Shown: one piece after another, positions 8,631-17,823 of the stretch
Layout of the letters: every line of letters starts with the position of its first letter
Position numbering within the stretch: the first letter of the stretch is position 1
NCBI RefSeq assembly: GCF_001899075.1
Contig: NZ_MKVA01000006.1
Span: 186,001 to 250,000, forward strand
Direction: 5' to 3'
DNA from: Devosia sp. 67-54
GTDB lineage: Bacteria > Pseudomonadota > Alphaproteobacteria > Rhizobiales > Devosiaceae
Length of the DNA: 64,000 nt
Program-made: the position numbers and the translations under genes
The notes under the pieces: model-generated
The model's input: the letters and a program-made list of their open reading frames with translations, nothing else
The model's database searches: none
Told to the model about the DNA's origin: nothing

Positions 8631-9982
8631 ATCTTGTCCCCCTGGGAAAGGCTGATGGAGCTGCCGCCGCCATGGCTGTCACCGGACCGAACGGCATGCG
8701 CGGCGGCGGTGACGCCGTGACTGATGGATTGGCTGTGGCGCAGTCGGCGTGCCCACGCCGGTGCAGCATCTTGGGCAGGTGCGCTGGAGGGGTGGTCCGG
8801 AGTGGTGCCGATCGTGCCCATGGACGACCGGCCGCCTGTCACTTCGAAAGCCGCTCTCGTTCCCGCATCTGACGCGGCACTGAGGCTGGATGAGGCGCGC
8901 TGCGCGGCCCGTCTGAGTGGCGACGCCGAGGCAGATGCAGCAGCACGCGCGACGCCACCAAGACCGGCCGCAACACTGGCCGGGCCAGACTGACCGGCAG
9001 AGGCCAGCGTGTAGGCGGTCGAGGCGCCAATCGCGAGCGCGGCGCCACCACGAACACCTGCGGCGCCAGCCGAGATCGCCGCTCGTCCACCCCTTGCGGC
9101 CAGCATGCCGGCGCCGCCGACGGCGAGGGCTGCACCACCAGCCGCGAGGCCGGTGCCGACCGCAGCGCCTGCGCCGAGCTGAGGTCCGCCGGAGACGAGA
9201 CCCGCGGCGATGCCGGGTCCAAAGATGCCCAGTCCGAGTAGCGAGAGCGCGGCCAAGACGATCGACATGGCGTCGTCGATGGTCGGCTGCTGGCCGTTGA
9301 AGCCAGAGGTGAACTCCCCGAACAGCGTCGAGCCGATGCCGATGATGACGGCGAGAACGAGAATCTTGATGCCTGAGGAGATGACGTTGCCCAGCACCCG
9401 CTCGGCCATGAAGGCCGACTGACCGAAGAGGCCGAATGGGATCAGCACGAAGCCGGCGAGGGTCGAGAGCTTGAACTCGATCAGCGTGACGAAGAGCTGC
9501 ACGGCGAGGATGAAGAAGGCGAGCAGCACCAGCACCCAGGCGATGAGCAGGCAAACGATCTGCAGGAAGTTTTCGAAGAAGGCCCAGTAGCCGCTGAGAT
9601 CCGAGATCGCTTGGAGCAGTGGACGTCCAGCATCGAGACCGGTCTGCGCCACGCGGCCAGGACGCATCAGGTCGGCGACGGAGAAGCTGGTGCCGGAGGC
9701 CTTTAGGCCTAGGCCGGCAAAGCTCTGGAAGACGATCTGGGCGAGGCTGTTCCAGCTGGAAATCAGATAGGCGAAGACCCCGACGAAAAGCGTCTTCTTC
9801 ACTAGGCGCGCGATGATGTCCTCGTCGGCGCCCCAGGCCCAGAACAGGCCGGCGAGGGTCACGTCGATGACGATCAATGTCGAGGCGATGAAGCCGACCT
9901 CGCCACCGAGCAGACCGAACCCGCTGTCGATGTACGACGTGAAGACGTCAAGGAAGTGATCGATGACCCCGGTGCTCTGCAT
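8627..9982 (-). CDS. trbL: Conjugal transfer protein TrbL (VirB6-like)
   Basis: A 451-residue polytopic inner-membrane protein of the VirB6/TrbL family. Several hydrophobic segments occupy roughly residues 25-280, including LIVIDVTLAGLFWAWG and IVCLLIAWVLVLLAFFIL, after the typical opening GVIDHFLDVFTSYIDSGFGL. A long alanine/glycine-rich tail follows, as is usual for TrbL. It lies four bases after trbK-alt and overlaps trbF. Confidence 0.95.
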   Translation of the reverse strand: MQSTGVIDHFLDVFTSYIDSGFGLLGGEVGFIASTLIVIDVTLAGLFWAWGADEDIIARLVKKTLFVGVFAYLISSWNSLAQIVFQSFAGLGLKASGTSFSVADLMRPGRVAQTGLDAGRPLLQAISDLSGYWAFFENFLQIVCLLIAWVLVLLAFFILAVQLFVTLIEFKLSTLAGFVLIPFGLFGQSAFMAERVLGNVISSGIKILVLAVIIGIGSTLFGEFTSGFNGQQPTIDDAMSIVLAALSLLGLGIFGPGIAAGLVSGGPQLGAGAAVGTGLAAGGAALAVGGAGMLAARGGRAAISAGAAGVRGGAALAIGASTAYTLASAGQSGPASVAAGLGGVARAAASASASPLRRAAQRASSSLSAASDAGTRAAFEVTGGRSSMGTIGTTPDHPSSAPAQDAAPAWARRLRHSQSISHGVTAAAHAVRSGDSHGGGSSISLSQGDKI

Positions 9983-9985
9983 GGC

Positions 9986-10252
9986 TCAGTGCGCCTCGTC
10001 CGCGCCGAGGAAGCGGCGGCGGTTCTCGGCCCAGGCTGCAAGGCAGTCGCTGTCGTGAATGGCAGCCTCGCCAACCTCCGCGCAGTGCAGCAGCGTCGCG
10101 TGCAGCGAGTCCAAGGGCGGGGTCGGAGCCGCGCGGGGCGCGGCGACAGACGTCGATGGCCCGTTGTCGCGCGCGACGAAGATCGCCGCAGCCGTGCCGG
10201 CGACTGCGACGATGATGATCGCCGCCACGCGGGTGAGGGTTCTGCCGTCCAT
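9986..10252 (-). CDS. TrbK-alt, putative entry-exclusion protein
   Basis: An 88-residue protein with one N-terminal membrane segment (AAIIIVAVAGTAAAIFVA). Its C-terminal motif, with LHATLLHCAEVGEAAIHDSDC, AWAENRRRFLG and the paired cysteines, defines the TrbK-alt group found at this place in alphaproteobacterial trb operons. It is thought to reduce redundant transfer into cells that already hold the element, by analogy with TrbK. It sits between trbJ and trbL. Confidence 0.88.
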   Translation of the reverse strand: MDGRTLTRVAAIIIVAVAGTAAAIFVARDNGPSTSVAAPRAAPTPPLDSLHATLLHCAEVGEAAIHDSDCLAAWAENRRRFLGADEAH

Positions 10253-10273
10253 GGGATTTGGATTCCGCTCGGC

Positions 10274-11044
10274 TCAGTGGAACATCTGCGCGCCAACGGG
10301 CTGGTAGCCGGCACCGGGCGCAATGAAGCGCTTGCGCAGTTCCTGGCCTTCGGTGGCGGCAGCCGCGCGCTCGCCTTCGGCAAGCGCATCGGCGCGGCCA
10401 TTGGCGGAGAGGACAGCGACGAGATCGGAGAGCTGCGCCGACTGCAATGCGAGGAGCTGGTTGCCCGCCTGCGTCGCCTGCAGCGCGCCGGTGGCACCTT
10501 GGCTCTGGCCAACCAGCGCCGCGAGTTGCGCCTTCTGGTCGTCGATATTGCCGACCGCACCCGCCTGTACGCGCATCGCATCCTGCAGCGCGCCTACGGT
10601 GTTCTGCCAGCGGGTGCGGGCCTGTCCGATCAGCTGCTGGTCGGACTGTGACAGGTCGATATTGGAGTATTGCTGCGAGAAGACCTGATCGATCTGCTGC
10701 ACATTGAAGGCAATACGCTGCGCCTGGCCGAGGAGCTGCTGGGTCTGAGCGATCGACTGCTGCAGTTGCTGCAGCGCCGAGTAGGGGAGGCTCGCGAGAT
10801 TGCGCGCCTCGTTGATCAGCTGCTGAGATTCGTTCTGCAGGCTCTGGATCTGGTTGTTGATCTGGTCGATCTCGTGCGCCGACTGCACGAGGGCTTCGGC
10901 ATAGTTGCTGGGATCGAACACCACGTCGCCGAAACCGAAGAGTGCATAGGCGGGTGTGACCACGACGGTCGAGAGCGCAACTGGCGCGGACAACATTGCG
11001 GCGCCGATCAAAGTGGCACGCAGGGACAAGCGAAGGCGGGTCAT
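10274..11044 (-). CDS. trbJ: Conjugal transfer protein TrbJ (VirB5-like)
   Basis: A 256-residue secreted protein. A Sec signal (ATLIGAAMLSAPVALSTVVV, then AYA) is followed by the TrbJ landmark FGFGDVVFDPSNYAEAL and a long glutamine-rich helical domain. VirB5/TrbJ proteins are minor pilus or periplasmic components of the channel. The ATG overlaps the trbE stop by four bases. Confidence 0.94.
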   Translation of the reverse strand: MTRLRLSLRATLIGAAMLSAPVALSTVVVTPAYALFGFGDVVFDPSNYAEALVQSAHEIDQINNQIQSLQNESQQLINEARNLASLPYSALQQLQQSIAQTQQLLGQAQRIAFNVQQIDQVFSQQYSNIDLSQSDQQLIGQARTRWQNTVGALQDAMRVQAGAVGNIDDQKAQLAALVGQSQGATGALQATQAGNQLLALQSAQLSDLVAVLSANGRADALAEGERAAAATEGQELRKRFIAPGAGYQPVGAQMFH

Positions 11045-13515
11045 GGGGAGACCTCCGTGGGTTGGTCGGGAGTGGAAGGTGACGGTGGCGGTAGGACGTT
11101 GAGCTCAGGGATGAGCGCCGCGGCCCAGTCGAGGTTGTGGATCCGCAGCCAGGTCTCGAGAAATCCATCGCGACCGTGGCCGTCGAGGACCTCGTCGATC
11201 AGGGTGTGATCGGCCTTCGCCGAGGCGGCGCAGAGGGACAATGCGATCTCGCCGAGGCCGAGTTCGAAGAGCCGGTTGCCCCGCCGCGACTGCGCGTAGT
11301 AGTCACGCTTGGGTGTCGCGCGCGCGATGATATCGATCTGCCGATCGTTGAGACCGAAACGTCGATAGATCTCGGTGATCTGCGGCTCGATCGCCCGGTC
11401 GTTGGGCAGCAGGATGCGGGTTGGGCAGGAGTCGATGATCTCGGCCGCAATCGGGCTCTTCTCGAGCTGGGCGAGCGACTGCGTGGCGAAGACGACGCTG
11501 GCGTTCTTCTTGCGGAGCGTCACCAGCCATTCGGCCAACTGCTTGGAGAAGCCAGGATCGCTCAGCGCAAGCCAGCCTTCGTCGACGATGACCAGCGTCG
11601 GCCGACCATCGAGACGGCTCGCGATCCGGTGGAAGAGATACGAAAGTGTCGCCGGTGCGGCGCCGGTGCCGAGCAGGCCCTCGGTCTCGAAGGCGAGCAC
11701 CGATGCCTCGCCAACGCTTTCCTGCTCGGCGTCCAGCAGCCGCCCATGGGGCCCACCAACGCAAAAGGGTTGCAGGGCGCGCTTCAGATCCTGCGACTGC
11801 AGCAGCACCGTGAAGCCGGTGATCGTCCGTTCGCCCACGGGTGCAGACGCCAGCGAGGTAAGTGCCGTCCAGATATGTTCCTTGACCTCAGGCGTGATCT
11901 CGACGCCCTCGCGCGTAAGGATGGCGACGATCCAGTCGGCCGCCCAGGCGCGCTCGGGGGTCTCGTGGATCCCCGCGAGCGGTTGCAGCGCGACACTGCT
12001 GTCGCCGCCGGCGGTGAGCTCGCCACCGAGGTCGTGCCAGTCGCCGCCCATCGCCAAGGTGGCGACGCGGATCGAGCCGCCGAAGTCGAAAGCGAAGACC
12101 TGACTTCCGAAGTAGCGCCGAAACTGCAGCGCGATGAGCGCCAGCAGGACTGATTTGCCCGAGCCCGTGGGGCCAACTACCAAGGTGTGACCGACGTCGC
12201 CGACATGCAGGGACCACCGGAACGGGGTCGAACCTTCCGTTCTGCCGTAGAGCAGTGGGGGACTCCGGAAGTGCTCGTCCCGTTCCGGCCCCGCCCACAC
12301 CGCCGAGAGGGGAACGATGTGGGCGAGATTGAGTGTGCTGATCGGCGGCTGACGCACATTGGCGTAGAGGTGGCCGGGCAGGGTGCCGAGCCAGGCGTCG
12401 ACCGCATTGATGGTCTCGAGCATGGCGGTGAAGTCGCGGCCCTGGATGACTTTCTCGACCAGTCGCAGCTTTTCGTCGGCACGGCTGGAGTCGTCGTCCC
12501 ACACGGTGATGGTCGCCGTGACATAGGCTTCACCTGCGTAGTCGGCGCCGAGTTCCTGCAAAGCGAGGTCTGCATCGGCGGCCTTGTTTGCCGCATCGGT
12601 ATCGACCAGCGCCGAGGCCTCGTTGGTCAGCACCTCCTTGAGGATCGCCGCGATGCTCTTGCGCTTGCTGAACCACTGCCGCCGGAGTCTTGTCACCAGC
12701 TTGGTGGCGTCTGTCTTGTCGAGGAGGATGGCGCGCGTCGACCACCGATAAGGGAAGGCCAGGCGATTGAGCTCGTCGAGGATCCCGGGCGTGGTCGCGG
12801 TCGGGAATCCGACAATGGTCAGGACGCGTAGATGGTCGTCGCCGAGTCTTGGGGCCAACCCTCCGGTGAGGGGTTGATCGGCGAGCAGCGCGTCGAGATA
12901 CATCGGTGTTTCGGGGACGCGGACGCGATGCCGATTGGTCGAGACCGTCGAGTGGAGGTAGCTCAGGGTGTCGGCATCATCGAGCCACCGGCACTCGGGC
13001 ATGAAGCCGTCGAGCAAGGCGAGGACACGATCGGTGCGATCCGTGAAGCCCCGCACGATCTCGCGCGGGTTGACACCGTTCTGATCACGGCCCTCGAACA
13101 GCCATCCCTCGGCACGCGCCGAGTCTTCGGCCGGCGGCAGATAGGCGAAGGTGAGGAGATAGCTCGACTCGAAATGTGTTCCAGTTTCTTCGAAGTCGGC
13201 CTTGCGCTCGGCATCGATCAGGGCCGACGCGGAATCGGCGAACCTGCTTCGCGGATAAGTCGCGGCTTCATGGCGCTGCGCCTCAACGAAGATCGACCAG
13301 CCTGAGCCCAGACGGCGGAAGGCGTTGTTCAGGCGGCCAGCGACACCAACGAGTTCGGCAGGGACAGCGCTATCGAGATCCGGTCCCCGGAATCGAGCGC
13401 TGCGCTGCAGGCTGCCATCCTTGTTGAGGATGACTCCGCGGCCGACCAGGGCCGCCCAAGGCAGGAAGTCGGCGAGACGGGCACCGGTGCGGCGATATTC
13501 GGAGAGGTTCATCAT
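11041..13515 (-). CDS. trbE: Conjugal transfer ATPase TrbE (VirB4-like)
   Basis: An 824-residue VirB4-family ATPase that powers pilus assembly and substrate transfer at the inner membrane. Walker A is GPTGSGKS near residues 448-455 and Walker B is LVIVDEGWLAL; VVFATQSLAQLEKS lies further on. The N-terminal CagE/TrbE/VirB domain begins MNLSEYRRTGARLADFLPW. I chose the first of two adjacent ATG codons (13515); the next, at 13512, is equally possible. It is followed by an overlapping trbJ. Confidence 0.95.
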   Translation of the reverse strand: MMNLSEYRRTGARLADFLPWAALVGRGVILNKDGSLQRSARFRGPDLDSAVPAELVGVAGRLNNAFRRLGSGWSIFVEAQRHEAATYPRSRFADSASALIDAERKADFEETGTHFESSYLLTFAYLPPAEDSARAEGWLFEGRDQNGVNPREIVRGFTDRTDRVLALLDGFMPECRWLDDADTLSYLHSTVSTNRHRVRVPETPMYLDALLADQPLTGGLAPRLGDDHLRVLTIVGFPTATTPGILDELNRLAFPYRWSTRAILLDKTDATKLVTRLRRQWFSKRKSIAAILKEVLTNEASALVDTDAANKAADADLALQELGADYAGEAYVTATITVWDDDSSRADEKLRLVEKVIQGRDFTAMLETINAVDAWLGTLPGHLYANVRQPPISTLNLAHIVPLSAVWAGPERDEHFRSPPLLYGRTEGSTPFRWSLHVGDVGHTLVVGPTGSGKSVLLALIALQFRRYFGSQVFAFDFGGSIRVATLAMGGDWHDLGGELTAGGDSSVALQPLAGIHETPERAWAADWIVAILTREGVEITPEVKEHIWTALTSLASAPVGERTITGFTVLLQSQDLKRALQPFCVGGPHGRLLDAEQESVGEASVLAFETEGLLGTGAAPATLSYLFHRIASRLDGRPTLVIVDEGWLALSDPGFSKQLAEWLVTLRKKNASVVFATQSLAQLEKSPIAAEIIDSCPTRILLPNDRAIEPQITEIYRRFGLNDRQIDIIARATPKRDYYAQSRRGNRLFELGLGEIALSLCAASAKADHTLIDEVLDGHGRDGFLETWLRIHNLDWAAALIPELNVLPPPSPSTPDQPTEVSP

Positions 13516-13525
13516 GGTTGGCAGT

Positions 13526-13789
13526 TCACACGTCGAGGTGGCTGGGGATCTGCAGGTGCCGGCGGACCACATCGACGAAGAGGGGATCGCGCCGCGCCGC
13601 CCAGACCGCTGAGAGATGGCCGATCGCCCAGAGGATGACGCCTACCACCCAGAGGCGGAGGCCAAGGGCGAGCGCGGCCGCGAGGGTGCCGTTGAGGATG
13701 GCGACCGCCCGGGGCGCGCCACCGAGCAGGATCGGCTCGGTCAAGGCTCGGTGGACCGGCGCGGTGAACCCTGGGATCGGCTCGTCCAT
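13526..13789 (-). CDS. trbD: Conjugal transfer protein TrbD (VirB3-like)
   Basis: An 87-residue VirB3-type inner-membrane protein. The opening IPGFTAPVHRALTEPILLGG is diagnostic, followed by hydrophobic stretches (LNGTLAAALALGLRLW and VGVILWAIGHL) and the C-terminal signature DPLFVDVVRRHL. Its start codon overlaps the trbC stop (TGATG). It works with TrbE in pilus assembly. Confidence 0.94.
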   Translation of the reverse strand: MDEPIPGFTAPVHRALTEPILLGGAPRAVAILNGTLAAALALGLRLWVVGVILWAIGHLSAVWAARRDPLFVDVVRRHLQIPSHLDV

Positions 13790-14118
13790 CAGACCAGGGC
13801 TCCGCCGCCGAAGGAGAAGAAGCTCAAGAAGAAGCTCGAGGCGGCGAAGGCGATAGAAAGTCCGAAGACGATCTGGACCAAGCGGCGGAAGCCGCCTGAC
13901 GAGTCGCCGAAGGCGAGGGTGAGACCGGTTGTGATGATGACGATCACCGCGATGATCTTGGCGACCGGGCCCTCGATCGACTCCAGGACCTGCTGCAGCG
14001 GCGCTTCCCAAGGCATGTTAGAGCCGGCAGCCTGGGCTGCTGGAACAGTCGCCAGCATTGCGGCAACGGCGAGCGCGGCGAGGGCAAGACGGCGCAGGTT
14101 GCGCAGAGGGTGGATCAT
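13789..14118 (-). CDS. trbC: Conjugal transfer pilin TrbC (VirB2-like)
   Basis: A 109-residue prepilin. A signal peptide (LALAALAVAAMLATVPAAQA) is followed by two hydrophobic helices (VAKIIAVIVIITTGLTLAFG and the C-terminal FGLSIAFAASSFFLSFF). TrbC-type pilins are processed, and in some systems cyclised, to build the pilus. The ATG at 14118 overlaps the trbB stop, and the TGA overlaps the trbD ATG. Confidence 0.93.
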   Translation of the reverse strand: MIHPLRNLRRLALAALAVAAMLATVPAAQAAGSNMPWEAPLQQVLESIEGPVAKIIAVIVIITTGLTLAFGDSSGGFRRLVQIVFGLSIAFAASSFFLSFFSFGGGALV

Positions 14119-15089
14119 GACTGAGGGCTTTCGAGTTGGGTGGTGATGAGACTGTAGTCGCCGGACTCGCCGAGGCCGTTGACGCCGGCGAGTTCGATCA
14201 CGCGGCGCGCGGGGCCACGGCCGCCGAGCACGACAATGAGGTTGATGGTCTCGGCGACGAGAGCGCGGGGCACCGTGACCACGGCTTCCTGAATGAGCTG
14301 CTCGAGACGGCGCAGAGCGCCGATGGCGGTGCCGGCGTGGATGGTGCCGATGCCACCAGGGTGGCCGGTACCCCAGGCCTTCAACAGATCGAGCGCCTCC
14401 GGACCACGCACCTCGCCGATCGGAATGCGGTCGGGACGCAGGCGCAGGGACGATCGAACGAGATCGGAAAGGGTCGCGACGCCGTCCTTGGTCCGCAATG
14501 CCACGAGATTGGGTGAGAGGCACTGCAGCTCGCGGGTGTCCTCGATGAGAACGACGCGATCAGAGGTCTTGGCGACCTCGGCGAGCAAGGCATTGACGAG
14601 CGTGGTCTTGCCGGTCGACGTGCCGCCGGCGACGAGGATGTTGCGGCGATTGTCGATCGCAAGGCGGAGCACCGCTGCCTCGCGGTCGGTCATGATCCCG
14701 CCGGCGACATAGTCGTCGAGCGAGAACACGGCGACCGCGGGACGCCGGATCGCGAAGGTGGGTGCCGCAACGACAGGGGGCAGGAGGCCCTCGAAGCGCT
14801 CGCCCGTTCCGGGCAGCTCCGCGGACACGCGAGGCGCGCCTGCATGGACCTCGGCACCGATATGATGCGCGACTAAGCGGATGATCCGTTCACCATCGGA
14901 TGGCGTCACGCGCTCGCCGGTGTCGGCGAGGCCCTCGCCAGCGCGGTCGACCCAAAGACACCCGTCAGGGTTGAGCATGACCTCGAGGACGGCTGAGTCT
15001 TCGAGCAACCCCGCGATGGCCGGCCCCATTGCGGTGCGAAGCATGCGCGCCCCGCGCTCGTGCGCGGTGGCATCCCAGGAAGTCGACAT
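14115..15089 (-). CDS. trbB: Conjugal transfer ATPase TrbB (VirB11-like)
   Basis: A 324-residue hexameric secretion ATPase of the VirB11/PulE family at the cytoplasmic face of the channel. Walker A is GGTSTGKT at residues 155-162. The Asp box holds [12 protein letters not shown], Walker B lies in [19 protein letters not shown], and the His box in [11 protein letters not shown]. It is the first gene of the contiguous trb block, 160 bases downstream of the copG-like gene. Confidence 0.95.
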   Translation of the reverse strand: MSTSWDATAHERGARMLRTAMGPAIAGLLEDSAVLEVMLNPDGCLWVDRAGEGLADTGERVTPSDGERIIRLVAHHIGAEVHAGAPRVSAELPGTGERFEGLLPPVVAAPTFAIRRPAVAVFSLDDYVAGGIMTDREAAVLRLAIDNRRNILVAGGTSTGKTTLVNALLAEVAKTSDRVVLIEDTRELQCLSPNLVALRTKDGVATLSDLVRSSLRLRPDRIPIGEVRGPEALDLLKAWGTGHPGGIGTIHAGTAIGALRRLEQLIQEAVVTVPRALVAETINLIVVLGGRGPARRVIELAGVNGLGESGDYSLITTQLESPQS

Positions 15090-15249
15090 ATCGTCCCCGT
15101 CTGTTGCGGCGCGCGGAACGCGCTGCCCGGATCGGGGACGAGTAGAGAGGGCAGCAAACGGGCGTCGGCAACAAGCCGGGCGCAGCGATCGTGCCCCGGC
15201 GTACGATTACGCGGGTTCGGCGAAGCTCACTTTCGTAAGCGGCAACCGG

Positions 15250-15711
15250 TCACTGATCGCTGGACGACGGCGAATCGGCATCCGGGTGAACGTCCTCGGG
15301 GATCTCGCTGCGCAATCTTGGACCTTGGGCCAGCCGCCGCCCAAGCGCCGCGACGAAGGCGTCGTAGCGCTTGCCCGATTGTGCACGCGCGGCAGCGAGT
15401 GCCGGTTCGGGCAGCTGCGGAGTAGTCGTCAGCCAGAAGCGAATAAAGACGGCGAGGGTTTCGACCGAGATACCGAGATCCCGCTCGAGACGGTTGAGGC
15501 GCCGATCAATCTGATCAAGTCGCTTTGTCGTGGCTGCTTCTTGCCGCTCGGCTGCGTCCGGCGACAGAAATGAAGCAATCGCCGCCTCTGCGACGAGCGA
15601 CCGCGAGTGCTCGCGTCGGGCGGCATACTCGACGAGCGCCTTCATGACCGGTGGGTCGAGATAGATCGAAAGGCGCTGCTTCTTGCCGGGCCTGGTCTTT
15701 GGCTGGCTCAA
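15250..15711 (-). CDS. CopG-family ribbon-helix-helix protein
   Basis: A 153-residue protein with an N-terminal ribbon-helix-helix (KKQRLSIYLDPPVMKALVEYAARRE) and a helical C-terminal part (LDQIDRRLNRLERDLGISVE). Such genes regularly lie between traG and trbB in this ICE family and are usually annotated as CopG-type regulators. It overlaps the traG stop by four bases. It may regulate the transfer operon or act as a relaxosome accessory protein; that is not decided here. Confidence 0.85.
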   Translation of the reverse strand: MSQPKTRPGKKQRLSIYLDPPVMKALVEYAARREHSRSLVAEAAIASFLSPDAAERQEAATTKRLDQIDRRLNRLERDLGISVETLAVFIRFWLTTTPQLPEPALAAARAQSGKRYDAFVAALGRRLAQGPRLRSEIPEDVHPDADSPSSSDQ

Positions 15712-17696
15712 AGCAGACCGTCGCCCGGATCGAGATCGGCTTGGCGCGCGACCCGTTGCATCGTCTTATCGAGGGCGCGGGCCATAACCGCGGGGTGCTC
15801 ATCGCTGTCGCGATCGGTGTCGAATTCATCGACGACTGCGGGCTCGACCTCGGTCGCGATCTTGCTACTGAGCTCGTGCTGGCGGCGCTTCTCGGACTCG
15901 GTAAGGTCTTCGTCGTCGGTCGTGGGAGTGGCGTCAGCCGGCCTCACGCTGTCTATAGATGTTCGAGCGTCGGGCATGACCATTCCACTCCACTCGCTCG
16001 GGCTGTAGGTGCCGTGTTCGAGGGTAGGCGGGGGCAGGATGCGCTCGGTGAAGCGCGCGTCCTCGTAGTACCGCGCCTTCTGTGCGCGAATAGGCGGCAC
16101 GCCCGCGACCATCACGACCTCATCCGTTGGTGGCAGCTGCATGACTTCGCCGGGCGTGAGTAGAGGTCGCGCGGTTTCCTGACGCGAGATCATCAAATGC
16201 CCAAGCCATGGCGAGAGCCGGTGGCCGGCGTAGTTCTTCATCGCGCGCAGTTCCGTCGCGGTCCCCAGGGCATCCGATACGCGCTTGGCGGTGCGTTCGT
16301 CGTTGGTCGCAAAGCTCACGCGGACGTGGCAGTTGTCGAGGATCGAATTGTTCGGTCCATAAGCGCGCTCGATCTGGTTAAGCGATTGCGCAATCAGGAA
16401 TGCCTTGAGGCCGTACCCCGCCATGAAAGCTAGGGCGGACTCGAAGAAGTCGAGCCGTCCGAGCGCCGGGAACTCGTCGAGCATCAACAGTAGGCGATGC
16501 CTCTTCGTCTTGGCGTTGAGATCTTCGGTCAGGCGGCGGCCGATCTGGTTGAGCAGGAGGCGAACGAGCGGCTTCGTTCGATTTATGTCGGACGGAGGGA
16601 CAACCAGATAAAGAGTCGCCGGTCGCTCGCCGTCCACGATGTCCGAGATGCGCCAGTCGCAACGCGACGTGACGGTTGCCACCACCGGATCGCGATAGAG
16701 TCCGAGGAAGCTCATCGCGGTGCTCAGGACACCGGATCGCTCATTGTCGGACTTGTTAAGGAGTTCGCGCGCGGCCGATGCGACGACGGGGTGCGGACCG
16801 GCGTCGCCGAGGTGCGGGGTTCGCATCATTGCGGCGAGCGTCGTCTCGATCGGACGCGCCGGGTCGGACAGGATATTGGCAACGCCGGCCAGGGTCTTGT
16901 CCTCCTCGGCATAGAGCACGTGAAGGATCGCGCCGACGAGCAGGGCGTGGCTGGTCTTCTCCCAGTGGTTGCGCCGCTCGAGAGAGCCTTCGGGGTCGAC
17001 CAGGATGTCGGCGATGTTCTGGACGTCGCGGACTTCCCACTCGCCGCGCCGCACCTCAAGCAGCGGATTGTAGGCAGAGGATGATGCGTTGGTCGGGTCG
17101 AACAAAAGGACGCGGTCGTGGCGTGCGCGGAAGCCTGCGGTCAGTTGCCAATTCTCGCCCTTGATGTCGTGGACGAGCGCCGACCCTGGCCAGGTGAGCA
17201 AGGTCGGGATGACGAGCCCGACGCCCTTGCCACTGCGTGTCGGCGCGAAACATAGGATGTGCTCCGGTTCGTCATGGCGCAGATAGTTGCGCTCGACACT
17301 TCCCAGGACCACGCCATCCGATCCGAGAAGGCCGGCGGCTTGTATCTCTGCAGGTTTGGCCCAGCGCGCCGAACCATATGTGTGGACGTTCTCGGCTTCG
17401 CGGGCCCGCAGGAGCGACATCAGGGTGGCAGCAGCAACTGAAAGGAAGCCGCCAGACGCGGCGACGATCGCGCCCTCCTGAAAAGTGGATCGCGCATACG
17501 CATCGTATGAGAACCACCACCAGAAGAAGGACGGTGGAAAATAGATCGGCATGCCGCCAAGTTCGAACCACGGTCTCCCGAGTTGGCCCTGGAAGCCGAG
17601 GCGCCACGCGACCCATTGGGTCGCGCCCCAGATGGCGATGACCACGATCAGGCCCACGACGGCCATCTGGCCCCAAAGGATTTTCGTTCCCGACAT
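15708..17696 (-). CDS. traG: Type IV coupling protein TraG (VirD4-like)
   Basis: A 662-residue coupling ATPase that links the relaxosome to the secretion channel. N-terminal membrane segments (VVGLIVVIAIWGATQWVAW and a second pair near residue 85) precede the TraG/VirD4 core. Walker A is APTRSGKG at about residues 151-158 and Walker B is LLLMLDEFPALG; the coupling-protein motif FLIAQSLNQIERAYG follows. The start is the ATG at 17696 with GGAGCG before it; an upstream in-frame extension looks non-coding. In relatives the relaxase gene comes next upstream; here a bluB gene on the opposite strand separates them. Confidence 0.95.
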   Translation of the reverse strand: MSGTKILWGQMAVVGLIVVIAIWGATQWVAWRLGFQGQLGRPWFELGGMPIYFPPSFFWWWFSYDAYARSTFQEGAIVAASGGFLSVAAATLMSLLRAREAENVHTYGSARWAKPAEIQAAGLLGSDGVVLGSVERNYLRHDEPEHILCFAPTRSGKGVGLVIPTLLTWPGSALVHDIKGENWQLTAGFRARHDRVLLFDPTNASSSAYNPLLEVRRGEWEVRDVQNIADILVDPEGSLERRNHWEKTSHALLVGAILHVLYAEEDKTLAGVANILSDPARPIETTLAAMMRTPHLGDAGPHPVVASAARELLNKSDNERSGVLSTAMSFLGLYRDPVVATVTSRCDWRISDIVDGERPATLYLVVPPSDINRTKPLVRLLLNQIGRRLTEDLNAKTKRHRLLLMLDEFPALGRLDFFESALAFMAGYGLKAFLIAQSLNQIERAYGPNNSILDNCHVRVSFATNDERTAKRVSDALGTATELRAMKNYAGHRLSPWLGHLMISRQETARPLLTPGEVMQLPPTDEVVMVAGVPPIRAQKARYYEDARFTERILPPPTLEHGTYSPSEWSGMVMPDARTSIDSVRPADATPTTDDEDLTESEKRRQHELSSKIATEVEPAVVDEFDTDRDSDEHPAVMARALDKTMQRVARQADLDPGDGLL

Positions 17697-17823
17697 CTTC
17701 AACGCTCCGAAAAAGGAGGGAGGTCGGAGCCTTCGCGCGCCGACTTCAAGACTGATCGGGGAGAGGTCGGGTGTTATCGGGCAATAGGGTAGGAAAGCGG
17801 ATGTTTCGGACGTCTCGCCCGAG

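Noticed and set aside
13616-14146. Long forward-strand open frame opposite trbC, trbD and trbB
   Set aside because: It mirrors well-supported trb genes on the other strand, has a skewed composition and no family resemblance. The same applies to forward frames opposite trbE, trbI, hutU and the ParB-like gene.
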